Shown one piece after another: positions 25,545 to 33,201 of a stretch of 64,000 nt of DNA. The notes below the pieces were generated by a model, which worked only from the letters and a program-made list of their open reading frames with translations, ran no database searches and was not told the origin of the DNA. Each line of letters begins with the position of its first letter. The first letter of the stretch is position 1. Both the position numbers and the translations under genes were made by a program. Origin of the DNA: Streptosporangium album (GTDB lineage Bacteria > Actinomycetota > Actinomycetes > Streptosporangiales > Streptosporangiaceae); NCBI RefSeq assembly GCF_014203795.1, contig NZ_JACHJU010000003.1:806001-870000 (forward strand). The letters are read 5' to 3'.

Positions 25545-27044
25545 TCAGGAGGAGCGGGGCCGCCAGTCTCCCCGGTCGAGGTCGAGGGTCTCGGGGGTGT
25601 GCAGGCGGACCATGGTGCGGGCCACGCCGGGCGGGATGCGGGCCGGGGTGAGCAGGGAGACCACGATCATGACGGCGAAGGCGACCGGCACCGTCCAGGC
25701 CGCGGGCTGGGCGAGCAGGGCTCCGGCCAGGCCGGTGTACGGTCCCCCGACGATGGTCGCCAGGACCGCGCCGCAGGCCAGCCCGCCCCCGGCGAGCAGC
25801 CCGGCCATCGCTCCGGTGGACGTCAGCCGCCGCCACCAGATGCCCAGCACCAGCAGCGGGCAGAAGGAGGACGCCGCCACCGCGAACGCCAGCCCCACCA
25901 CGTCGGCGACCGGCAGCGAACGGGCCGAGGTGGCCAGCACGAGTGGCACCGTCACCGCCAACATGGCCGCCGTCCGGAACGAGCGCACCCCGCCCCTGAG
26001 AATGTCCTGCCCGATGACACCCGCCACCGAGACCGTCAGCCCGGAAGAGGTGGACAGGAACGCCGCGAACGCCCCCGCCGTCACCAACGAGGTCAGCAGG
26101 TCCCCCGCCACTCCCCCGACCAGCCGCCCGGGCAGCGTCAGCACCACCATGTCGCTGCCCCGCAGCTCCGGCAGGTAGATCCGGCCCAGCGCGCCGTAGA
26201 TGGCCGGCAGCAGGTAGAAGGCGCCGAGCAGGGACAGGACCACCAGTGTCGTACGGCGCGCGGCCCGGCCGTCGGGGTTGGTGTAGAAGCGGACCAGCAC
26301 GTGCGGCAGGCCCATGGTGCCCAGGAACGTCGCCAGGATCAGCGAGTAGGTCGAGTAGAGGCCGTACTCCTTGCCGCTGGCCAGCGGCAGCGCCCAGGTG
26401 GCCGTGTCGTGCGCGCTCAGCCCGGGGGCACCTCCCGAGCGCCAGGCCAGCAGCAGGAACACCAGCGGCACGGCCAGCGCGGTGAGCTTGAGCCAGTACT
26501 GGAAGGCCTGCACGAACGTGATCGACCGCATGCCGCCGGACATCACGTTCACCGCGACCACGGCCGCCACCAGCAGTCCCCCGGCCCAGTCCGGGGCACC
26601 GGTGATGGCCCCCAGCACCAGGCCGGCGCTCTGGAACTGCGGCATGAGGTACAGCCAGCCGATCAGCACGACCAGCACGCCGGCCAGCCGGCGCACGGCC
26701 ATCGACTCCAGCCGCGCCTCGGCGAAGTCGGGCAGCGTGTAGGCGCCCGAGCGGCGCAGGGGCGCGGAGACCAGGACGAGCAGCACCAGGTAGCCGCCGG
26801 TCCAGCCGACCGGTAGCCAGAGCATGTCGGCGCCGTAGGCGAGGATCAGCCCGGCGATGCCCAGGAAGCTCGCCGCCGACAGATACTCCCCGCCGATGGC
26901 GGAGGCGTTCCACAGCGGGGAGACGGTGCGGGAGGCCACGTAGAAGTCGGAGGTCGTGCGCGACAGGCGGATGCCGAACGCCCCGATCAGCACCGCCGCC
27001 AGGACCACCAGCACGACCGCGGTCACGTCGTACGCGGTGTTCAC
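25545..27044 (-). CDS. Sodium:solute symporter (SSS family), second copy
   Basis: About 499 residues from the GTG at 27044, which overlaps the stop of the upstream small membrane gene. It has some 13 hydrophobic helices with TSDFYVASRTVSPLWNASA, GGEYLSAASFLGIAG and GTMGLPHVLVRFYTNPDG, close in plan to the ActP/MctC-like protein at 12047-13657 but with a different sequence. A short organic acid is the likely substrate. It ends a string of genes with a LytTR regulator and a LytS-type kinase, an arrangement seen for pyruvate-sensing systems, so pyruvate or a relative is my best guess. Confidence 0.88.
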   Translation of the reverse strand: MNTAYDVTAVVLVVLAAVLIGAFGIRLSRTTSDFYVASRTVSPLWNASAIGGEYLSAASFLGIAGLILAYGADMLWLPVGWTGGYLVLLVLVSAPLRRSGAYTLPDFAEARLESMAVRRLAGVLVVLIGWLYLMPQFQSAGLVLGAITGAPDWAGGLLVAAVVAVNVMSGGMRSITFVQAFQYWLKLTALAVPLVFLLLAWRSGGAPGLSAHDTATWALPLASGKEYGLYSTYSLILATFLGTMGLPHVLVRFYTNPDGRAARRTTLVVLSLLGAFYLLPAIYGALGRIYLPELRGSDMVVLTLPGRLVGGVAGDLLTSLVTAGAFAAFLSTSSGLTVSVAGVIGQDILRGGVRSFRTAAMLAVTVPLVLATSARSLPVADVVGLAFAVAASSFCPLLVLGIWWRRLTSTGAMAGLLAGGGLACGAVLATIVGGPYTGLAGALLAQPAAWTVPVAFAVMIVVSLLTPARIPPGVARTMVRLHTPETLDLDRGDWRPRSS

Positions 27045-27523
27045 CGGGCTCGGTCCACCAGTTCGGAGAAGTGACGCTCGTTCCGTTCGGCCTGCCGTAC
27101 GTAGAGCCAGGCGCCGATCACGAACGCCGGGTAGATCAGACCGGCCAGCACCACCCACGGCAGGGGGATGCCGACCAGCCGTACCTCACGCAGCTCCGGC
27201 ACGAGCAGGAACAGCACCGGCAGGCCGCCGACCACGCAACCGAGCACGGTGCAGACGAACAGGGCGAGCCGGAACTGGGTGCGGATCAGCGAGCCCATGT
27301 AGACCTCGCCCAGCCGGGTCTGCTCGTCGATCTCGCGGGTCACCGGGTAGCGGGGATGGCGGGTGGCCGTGGTGCGGGGGCTGGTGACGACCTCGCGGCG
27401 CGGCCGGTCCCCCCGGTCGGTCTCCCTGCGTGGCCGCTCCACCGCGCGGGCGAGGCGGTCGGTCATCCGCCGGCGCGGCTCGGTCTCCTCGGAGGGCTCG
27501 GGCTCCTGTCCCTCCCCGCTCAT
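27041..27523 (-). CDS. Small membrane protein, DUF485-like symporter partner
   Basis: 160 residues. The first 75 are polar and Arg/Glu-rich; then follow two membrane helices: LALFVCTVLGCVVGGLPVLF and LPWVVLAGLIYPAFVIGAWL, and a polar tail with RQAERNERHF. Position and topology match the DUF485 partner of SSS symporters, although similarity to the copy at 13654 is only in layout. Overlapping stops and starts on both sides (27520-27523 and 27041-27044) show tight translational coupling with regulator and symporter. Confidence 0.75.
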   Translation of the reverse strand: MSGEGQEPEPSEETEPRRRMTDRLARAVERPRRETDRGDRPRREVVTSPRTTATRHPRYPVTREIDEQTRLGEVYMGSLIRTQFRLALFVCTVLGCVVGGLPVLFLLVPELREVRLVGIPLPWVVLAGLIYPAFVIGAWLYVRQAERNERHFSELVDRAR

Positions 27524-28287
27524 TCGGACCGTCCCTTACGCGCCCGGCGGACCAGCAGGTCACGCAGCTCACGGGTGTGGCGGCGGCTGACCGGGATCTC
27601 GCTCTCGCCGATCCGGACGACGCAGCGGCCCGAGTCGATGTGCAACTCGTCGATGTGCTTGACGGCGACCAGGTGGCTGCGGTGCACCCGGATGAACCCT
27701 GCCGAGGCCCAGCGCTCCTCCAGCATGGCCAGCGAGATGCGGACCAGGTGACTGCCCCCCGCGGTGTGCAGGCGCGCGTAGTCGCCCTGCGCCTCGACGT
27801 AGCGGACCTCGGTGCTGGCCACGAACCTGGTGACGCCGCCGAGTTCCACCGGGATGGTGCCCGGATCGGTGCGGCCCGCGGCGTCGTTCTCCGGCAGCTC
27901 GGCCGAGACGCACACCCGCCGGATGGCCTCGGCCAGCCGTTCCGGCCGGACCGGTTTGAGCAGGTAGTCCTCAGCCTTGAGCTCGAAGGCGTCCACGGCG
28001 TGTTCCTCGTAGGCGGTCACGAACACCACTCGGGGCGGGTTGGCGAACTGCGACAGCAGCCGGCCGAGCACCACCCCGTCCAGACCCCGCATCCGGATGT
28101 CGAGAAAGACCGCGTCGATCGGCCGTCCCTCGGCGATCGCCCGGTCCAGGACGCGCAGCGCGGCGGCCCCGTCCCTGGCCAGGGAGACCTCGCCGATGCG
28201 GGGGTCCTCACGCAGCAGGTAGGCCAGGTCTTCCAGGGCGGGGAGCTCGTCGTCCACCGCCAGGACGCGCAGGCCGGTCACGGTCAC
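27520..28287 (-). CDS. LytTR-family response regulator
   Basis: 255 residues. The receiver domain begins LRVLAVDDELPALEDL, has the acceptor Asp in AVFLDIRMRGLDG and Lys in YLLKPVRPE. The LytTR DNA-binding domain follows (EVRYVEAQGDYARLHT, GFIRVHRSHLVAVKHID, IPVSRRHTRELRDLL). It should pair with the LytS-type kinase at 29840-31036, from which it is separated by an MFS gene. It overlaps the symporter partner gene by ATGA, so it most likely regulates symporter expression and is itself made with it. Confidence 0.92.
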   Translation of the reverse strand: MTVTGLRVLAVDDELPALEDLAYLLREDPRIGEVSLARDGAAALRVLDRAIAEGRPIDAVFLDIRMRGLDGVVLGRLLSQFANPPRVVFVTAYEEHAVDAFELKAEDYLLKPVRPERLAEAIRRVCVSAELPENDAAGRTDPGTIPVELGGVTRFVASTEVRYVEAQGDYARLHTAGGSHLVRISLAMLEERWASAGFIRVHRSHLVAVKHIDELHIDSGRCVVRIGESEIPVSRRHTRELRDLLVRRARKGRSE

Positions 28288-28336
28288 TCCTCCAGTTCGC
28301 TCACGCGGGAATCTCTAGAGGGTGATGAATCAGACA

Positions 28337-29674
28337 TCAAGTGTCAATAGTTCCGGAGCCGTCGAGGGTGTTGATCAGCACTCGATAGCGCCACAGCACT
28401 CGGCAGAGCGGCACCATGAGGACGAGCATCACGGACCCGCTGATCACGAAGACGGTGCGCAGCCCGAACGCCTCCGCCAGCAGGCCGCCGCCCAGTGCGC
28501 CCACCGGGATCAGACCCCACAGCAGGGTACGGATCACCCCCAGGACCCGGCCGAACAGGGCCGCCGGCACCAGAGCCTGCCGGACCGACATGATCAGGAC
28601 GTTCCAGACCAGGAGCGATCCACCGACGGCCGCGGAGGCGGCCACGAGCATCACCGTGGACGGGAAGATCCCGATGAGTGTGAACCCCAGCCCGGAAACG
28701 GACATCGCGACCGCCATCACGGCCGCGCGCGGCCACCGGCGCACCAGGATCGGCGCGGCCAGGCCACCCACCACTCCTCCGGCCCCCGAGGCCAGCGCGA
28801 ACCAGCCGAAAGCCGCGGCGGGCAGCCGCAGCACCTCCACGACGAACAGCACCAGCACCGCCATCGCCGCCTGGTTCATCCCCGCCGAGAGCGTGCCGAT
28901 CAGGGTGATGCCCCGGAGCGGCCGGTGGTTCCAGAGCCAGCGCACCCCCTCGCCGATCTCCCGGCGCAGGTTGGCGGGCCGTCCGGGGACCGCTTCGGTG
29001 CGGTAGGCGCCCGGCAGCAGCAGCAGGAGCGCCCCGGCGAGCAGGAAGCCCGCCGAGTTCGCCAGGAACGGGAGCGCGGCGGCGACCACGAACAGCGCGC
29101 TGCCCACCGGGGCGCCGAGGAAGCCGTCGGTGACGACCGAGGCCGCCTCGACCCGGCCGTTGGCCTTCTCCAGCTGGTCGCGCCGCACCAGGGCGGGCAG
29201 CAGGGAGTGGACCGCGTTGTCGTAGAGCGTCTCGACGGTGCCGAGCGCGAACGCGGCCACGTAGAGCATCCACATGGCGGCGTGGCCGGTCAGCACCGCC
29301 GCCGTCAGCAGCCCGACCACGACGGTCCTGACGAACTGGGCGACGATCATCGCCTTGCGGCGGTCCAGCCGGTCCACCAGCGCGCCGCTGACGATCGCGA
29401 ACAGCACCCAGGGCAGGAAGGTGAGCGACGAGAGCGCCGCGACGAGCACCGGGTCGCGGGTCAGGGTCACCGCCAGCAGCGGCAGCGCGATCCGGCCGAT
29501 GCCGTCTCCCAGGTTGGACACTGTGCTGGAGGTGAACAGCAGCCAGAACTTCCGCCCGAGCCCCGCGGACGCCGGGCCCGGGGACTCCGGAGAACCGGCC
29601 GGGCCGTCCGGGGGTGTCCGGGGTCCGGCGCCTCCCTCTACCGGATCGGTGGAACGCGCGGGGGTGCTGCTCAA
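28337..29674 (-). CDS. MFS transporter of the EntS/MFS_3 type
   Basis: About 445 residues from a TTG at 29674 that has GGAGG four bases upstream; the frame is open to 29815, but that part is Pro/Gly-rich and looks non-coding. About 12 helices, with FTSSTVSNLGDGIGRIALPL at the start, ALVDRLDRRKAM (motif A) and GALGGGLLAEAFGL. Relatives export siderophores or macrolides. Its position between a histidine kinase and its regulator is unusual, and I see no sequence clue linking it to their signal. Confidence 0.85.
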   Translation of the reverse strand: MSSTPARSTDPVEGGAGPRTPPDGPAGSPESPGPASAGLGRKFWLLFTSSTVSNLGDGIGRIALPLLAVTLTRDPVLVAALSSLTFLPWVLFAIVSGALVDRLDRRKAMIVAQFVRTVVVGLLTAAVLTGHAAMWMLYVAAFALGTVETLYDNAVHSLLPALVRRDQLEKANGRVEAASVVTDGFLGAPVGSALFVVAAALPFLANSAGFLLAGALLLLLPGAYRTEAVPGRPANLRREIGEGVRWLWNHRPLRGITLIGTLSAGMNQAAMAVLVLFVVEVLRLPAAAFGWFALASGAGGVVGGLAAPILVRRWPRAAVMAVAMSVSGLGFTLIGIFPSTVMLVAASAAVGGSLLVWNVLIMSVRQALVPAALFGRVLGVIRTLLWGLIPVGALGGGLLAEAFGLRTVFVISGSVMLVLMVPLCRVLWRYRVLINTLDGSGTIDT

Positions 29675-29839
29675 GGGTCCTCCGTGGGGGTCACGTCCCG
29701 GGGAGAGGAGAGGAGTGAGGCGTTCCCCGGCCGCCCTGACGCCGAGAGCAAGAGGCTCGGCAAGATCCTCTGAAATATAGACCCCGCGGACCCGGAGCCC
29801 GGTCCGGGGAGGCACCCCGGTGGGCGGGGAGGTCCGGCG

Positions 29840-31036
29840 TCAGTGCGCGGAGACTCCGGGGTGATATTTCGGCAGGCGGACGCTGACCCTGGTGCCCGCC
29901 CCCTTCCCCGTCTCGGCCACCAGGCCGTACTCGTCGCCGTAGACCTGGCGCAGCCGCTCGTCCACGTTGGCCAGCCCCACTCCCCCGGCCCCGGAGCGCT
30001 CGTCGGCGTGGCCGGCCAGGATGCGGCGCAGACGGTCCGGCTCCATGCCGACGCCGTCGTCTTCCACGCTGATCCGGCACTCGGCGCCCGCGTCCTCGGC
30101 GATGATCGAGATGCGGCCGGTGCCGGGTTTGCTCTCCAGGCCGTGCTGGACGGCGTTCTCCACCAGCGGCTGCAGGCATAGGAACGGCACGGCGACCGGC
30201 AGCACCTCCGGGGCGATCCGCAGGGTCACGTGGAGCTGGTCGCCGAAACGGGCGCGTTCCAGGGTGAGGTAGCGGTCGATGGAGCGCAGTTCCTCGGCCA
30301 GTGTGGTGAACTCACCGTGCCTGCGGAAGGAATAGCGGGTGAAGTCGGCGAAGTCCAGCAGCAGCTCGCGGGACCGGTCGGGGTCGGAGCGGACGAAGCT
30401 CGCGATGGTCGTGAGCGAGTTGTAGATGAAGTGCGGGGAGATCTGCGCCCGCAGTGCCCGGACCTCGGCCTCCATCAGCCTCGTCCTGGACCGGTCGAGC
30501 TCGGCCAGCTCCAGTTGGGAGTCCACCCAGCTCGCGACCTCGTGGGTGGCCCGCACCAGGCCCGCCGAGGCGTGCCCGCCGTAGGCGGCGAGCGAGCCGA
30601 CCACCCGGCCGTCGGTGGTCAGCGGCACCACGACCGCGAACCTGATCGGGCACTCGGGGATGTCGCACGAGACGACCTCCGGGCCGAGGACCTGGGTCCG
30701 GCCACCCGCGAGGGTCTTGGCGGCATGGGTGAACGTCTCCCTGGCGTGGTGGTCGCCCTCACCGTCGTAGACCAGCAGCCGCTCCCCGTCGGTGATCGCC
30801 AGCGCCGGAGAACCGAGCAGCTCGCGCAGGTGCCGGGACGCCTTCTGGGTGCCCGCCTCGGTCAGCCCGGCCCGCAGCGGCGGCGCGGCGAGCGAGGCGG
30901 TGTGCAGGGTCTCGAACGTGGCCCGCTCGGCCGGGCTGGTACCCAGCTCCCGCCTGCCGCGCAGCACCCGCCACAGGACCAGGGCGGGGATGCCCAGCAG
31001 GGCGGCGACCAACAGCAGGGCGACGAGGGGTTCCAC
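29840..31036 (-). CDS. LytS-type sensor histidine kinase
   Basis: About 398 residues from the GTG at 31036. A TAGGGT box (31044-31049, minus strand) lies seven bases before it, pointing to leaderless mRNA. One N-terminal helix (LVALLLVAALLGIPALVLW) is followed by a GAF-like sensor region containing SCDIPECPIRFAVVVPL. The kinase has the H-box QISPHFIYNSLTTI, N-box LQPLVENAVQHGLE and G-box GVGLANVDERL. It has fewer membrane helices than E. coli YpdA/BtsS, so signal input may be cytoplasmic through the GAF-like domain and its two Cys residues. Partner: LytTR regulator at 27520. Confidence 0.9.
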   Translation of the reverse strand: MEPLVALLLVAALLGIPALVLWRVLRGRRELGTSPAERATFETLHTASLAAPPLRAGLTEAGTQKASRHLRELLGSPALAITDGERLLVYDGEGDHHARETFTHAAKTLAGGRTQVLGPEVVSCDIPECPIRFAVVVPLTTDGRVVGSLAAYGGHASAGLVRATHEVASWVDSQLELAELDRSRTRLMEAEVRALRAQISPHFIYNSLTTIASFVRSDPDRSRELLLDFADFTRYSFRRHGEFTTLAEELRSIDRYLTLERARFGDQLHVTLRIAPEVLPVAVPFLCLQPLVENAVQHGLESKPGTGRISIIAEDAGAECRISVEDDGVGMEPDRLRRILAGHADERSGAGGVGLANVDERLRQVYGDEYGLVAETGKGAGTRVSVRLPKYHPGVSAH

Positions 31037-31188
31037 GCCCCGGACCCTATCCGTCCAGGTCCGTGAGCGTCTCATCGGCGAACGGGCAACCGCCGGCCGT
31101 GGAGGAGGGCATGGGGCGGACTCGGAGGCACCGAATCATATTCTGGCCATTTGGCGCGGCCACCTCTTGCCAGTGAGCCCTTCGCGAA

Positions 31189-31208
31189 ATTACGGTCAGG
31201 ACCGTTAA
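31189..31208. promoter_or_regulatory. Regulon palindrome 1 (before propeller gene at 31225)
   Basis: ATTACGGTCAGGACCGTTAA, a near-perfect dyad with core GGTC-N2-GACC, ends 16 bases before the GTG start. It is one of nine copies of the same 20-bp motif in 31.2-52.3 kb. Confidence 0.8.
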
Positions 31209-31224
31209 TAAGCGAGGAGACATC

Positions 31225-33201
31225 GTGAGACTTCGTCTGGCGGCCGTTGCCGCCGCCCTCTTGCTCATCCCTGCCCCCGCCCTGACCGGGCATGCCGCCG
31301 CGGCGGGGCCGCCGGCCGGTTGCGGCTTCCAGAACCTCGGGGCGATGCCGCTCACCGGCGCCACCACCGCGGGTGCCGCGCTCGACGCCACGTATCCGGG
31401 CGGGCCGCGCGTCTACTCGGTGACCTCCAGCGCGTCCGGCCCGGCGCTGCTGGGCGTCAGGAACGCACTCGACGGCACGCTGATCGCCGAGCGGCCGCTG
31501 GCACTGGCACTTGGCTCGTGGGCGGTCACCGTCGCCCCCGACCACTCGGTCTACGTGGGCTCCTACAACGCCGCCGCAGGCGCGATGGGCCGTCTGTTCC
31601 GCTACGTCCCGGGCACCGACCAGGTGATCGAGGCGGGCATCGCCGTACCCGGGGAGACCTTCGTGTGGACGGTGGAGGCCGGCCCGGACGGCAGGTCCGT
31701 CTACGGCGGCACCTCCCCAACGGGGAGGCTGTTCCGCTACGACGTGGACAGCGGGCAGACCACCGACCTGGGCAGCCCGATCCCCGGCCAGCAGTACGTC
31801 CGCGACCTGGCGATCGACGACGACGGCACGATCTACGCGGGCATCGGCTCGCAGGCCATGAAGATCGCGGTGGTCGGGCCCGACGGCGTCACCAAGAAGA
31901 TCATCGACGCGCCGATCGAGGGCGACGGCTACGCCTACGACCTCGACCTGGCCGGGCGCTACCTGCTGGTGCGGTTCGTCACCACGACGGCGACCAACCC
32001 CATGGGGATCTACGATCTGAAGAAGGGCCGCTGGACGCGGGTCGTCGACGACGTCGACAGCCTGACCGTGGGCGGCGGTGTGCGCGGACACGAGGCCTAC
32101 CTCTTCCAGAACGACGAGCTGGTCAAGGTCGATCTGAAGAAGGGCGGGGTCAAGAAGCTGGGCTTCACCGACTTCGGCGGCGGCGCGGCCCGCACGCTCG
32201 GCTGGATCGGCCACACGCTGGTCGGCACCGCCTCGACCGGCAAGCTGTGGACCTACGACCGCAAGCGCGGCAAGGCCACGACGTTCGAGTCGACGCTGAC
32301 CGGGCAGCCGGTCAGCGTCCGGTCGATGGGCGTCGGTCCCGACGGCCGCGTCTACGGGGGCGGTTTCTTCACCGGTGGCCTGGCCGCCTACGACACCGCG
32401 ACCGGCCAGACGCAGTTCTGGCCGAACGTCGGCCAGAGCGAGGGCATCGTCACCCACAAGGGCAGGCTGTACCTCGGCGTCTACCCCGGCGCGCGGATCT
32501 ACGAGTTCGACGGCGCCGAACCCAAGCTGCTGCTCAGCCTGACCGAACAGGAGCAGGACCGTCCGTTCGCGATGGTCTCGGCGGGCGACCTGCTGGCCTT
32601 CGGCACCGTGCCCAAGACCGGCGCGGCGGGCGGCGCGCTCGGTCTCTACGACCCCGCGACCGGCCGCACGGTGATCAGGCGGAACATCGTCCCGAACCAC
32701 AGCGTCATCGGCCTGGCCTACCGCGACGGCGTCGTCTACGGCGCGACCTCCGCTTTCGGCGGGCTGGGCCGGCCGCTCGACACCGCCGCCTACGTGTTCG
32801 CCTACGACATCGCGACCGACACCGTGAAGTGGAAGAGCGCGCCCGTGCCCGGTGACCTGGCACTCGGCTCGATCACCTTCGACGAGACCGGCCATCTGTG
32901 GGGCATGACGCCCGACGCGCTGTTCGAGATGGACCCGGCGACCGGGCAGACGCTGCGGACGGCCAAGCACCAGGTGTACCCCTGGTCCAGCCAGACGCAG
33001 GTCTGGCTGGACACCGACATCGAGGTCGACGCGGGCGTGATCTGGGCCAAGGCCCAGGGCAAGGTCTACAAGGTCGACCGGACGACGCTGGCCTTCAGCC
33101 TGATCGCCCGGCCGATCTCCCTGATGGTGAAGGCCCCCGACGGGCACCTCTACCTGTCCCGCAACGAGAACTTCTCCACTTACCGGATCTGCGGCTCGTA
33201 G
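31225..33201 (+). CDS. Secreted beta-propeller protein, paralogue 1
   Basis: 658 residues from a GTG with GGAGA upstream. It has a Sec signal peptide (MRLRLAAVAAALLLIPAPAL, cleavage near AHA/AAG). The rest is a string of beta-propeller blades, e.g. TFVWTVEAGPDGRSVYGGTS and LFRYDVDSGQTTDLG, resembling PQQ-like or SMP-30/NHL repeats; no catalytic motif is evident. Alignable blade pairs occur in the proteins at 33180, 35371 and 39963, so these are four paralogues. The mature protein is probably extracellular and could bind or hydrolyse the compound handled by this locus. Its 3' end overlaps the convergent paralogue by 22 bases. Confidence 0.8.
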   Translation: MRLRLAAVAAALLLIPAPALTGHAAAAGPPAGCGFQNLGAMPLTGATTAGAALDATYPGGPRVYSVTSSASGPALLGVRNALDGTLIAERPLALALGSWAVTVAPDHSVYVGSYNAAAGAMGRLFRYVPGTDQVIEAGIAVPGETFVWTVEAGPDGRSVYGGTSPTGRLFRYDVDSGQTTDLGSPIPGQQYVRDLAIDDDGTIYAGIGSQAMKIAVVGPDGVTKKIIDAPIEGDGYAYDLDLAGRYLLVRFVTTTATNPMGIYDLKKGRWTRVVDDVDSLTVGGGVRGHEAYLFQNDELVKVDLKKGGVKKLGFTDFGGGAARTLGWIGHTLVGTASTGKLWTYDRKRGKATTFESTLTGQPVSVRSMGVGPDGRVYGGGFFTGGLAAYDTATGQTQFWPNVGQSEGIVTHKGRLYLGVYPGARIYEFDGAEPKLLLSLTEQEQDRPFAMVSAGDLLAFGTVPKTGAAGGALGLYDPATGRTVIRRNIVPNHSVIGLAYRDGVVYGATSAFGGLGRPLDTAAYVFAYDIATDTVKWKSAPVPGDLALGSITFDETGHLWGMTPDALFEMDPATGQTLRTAKHQVYPWSSQTQVWLDTDIEVDAGVIWAKAQGKVYKVDRTTLAFSLIARPISLMVKAPDGHLYLSRNENFSTYRICGS

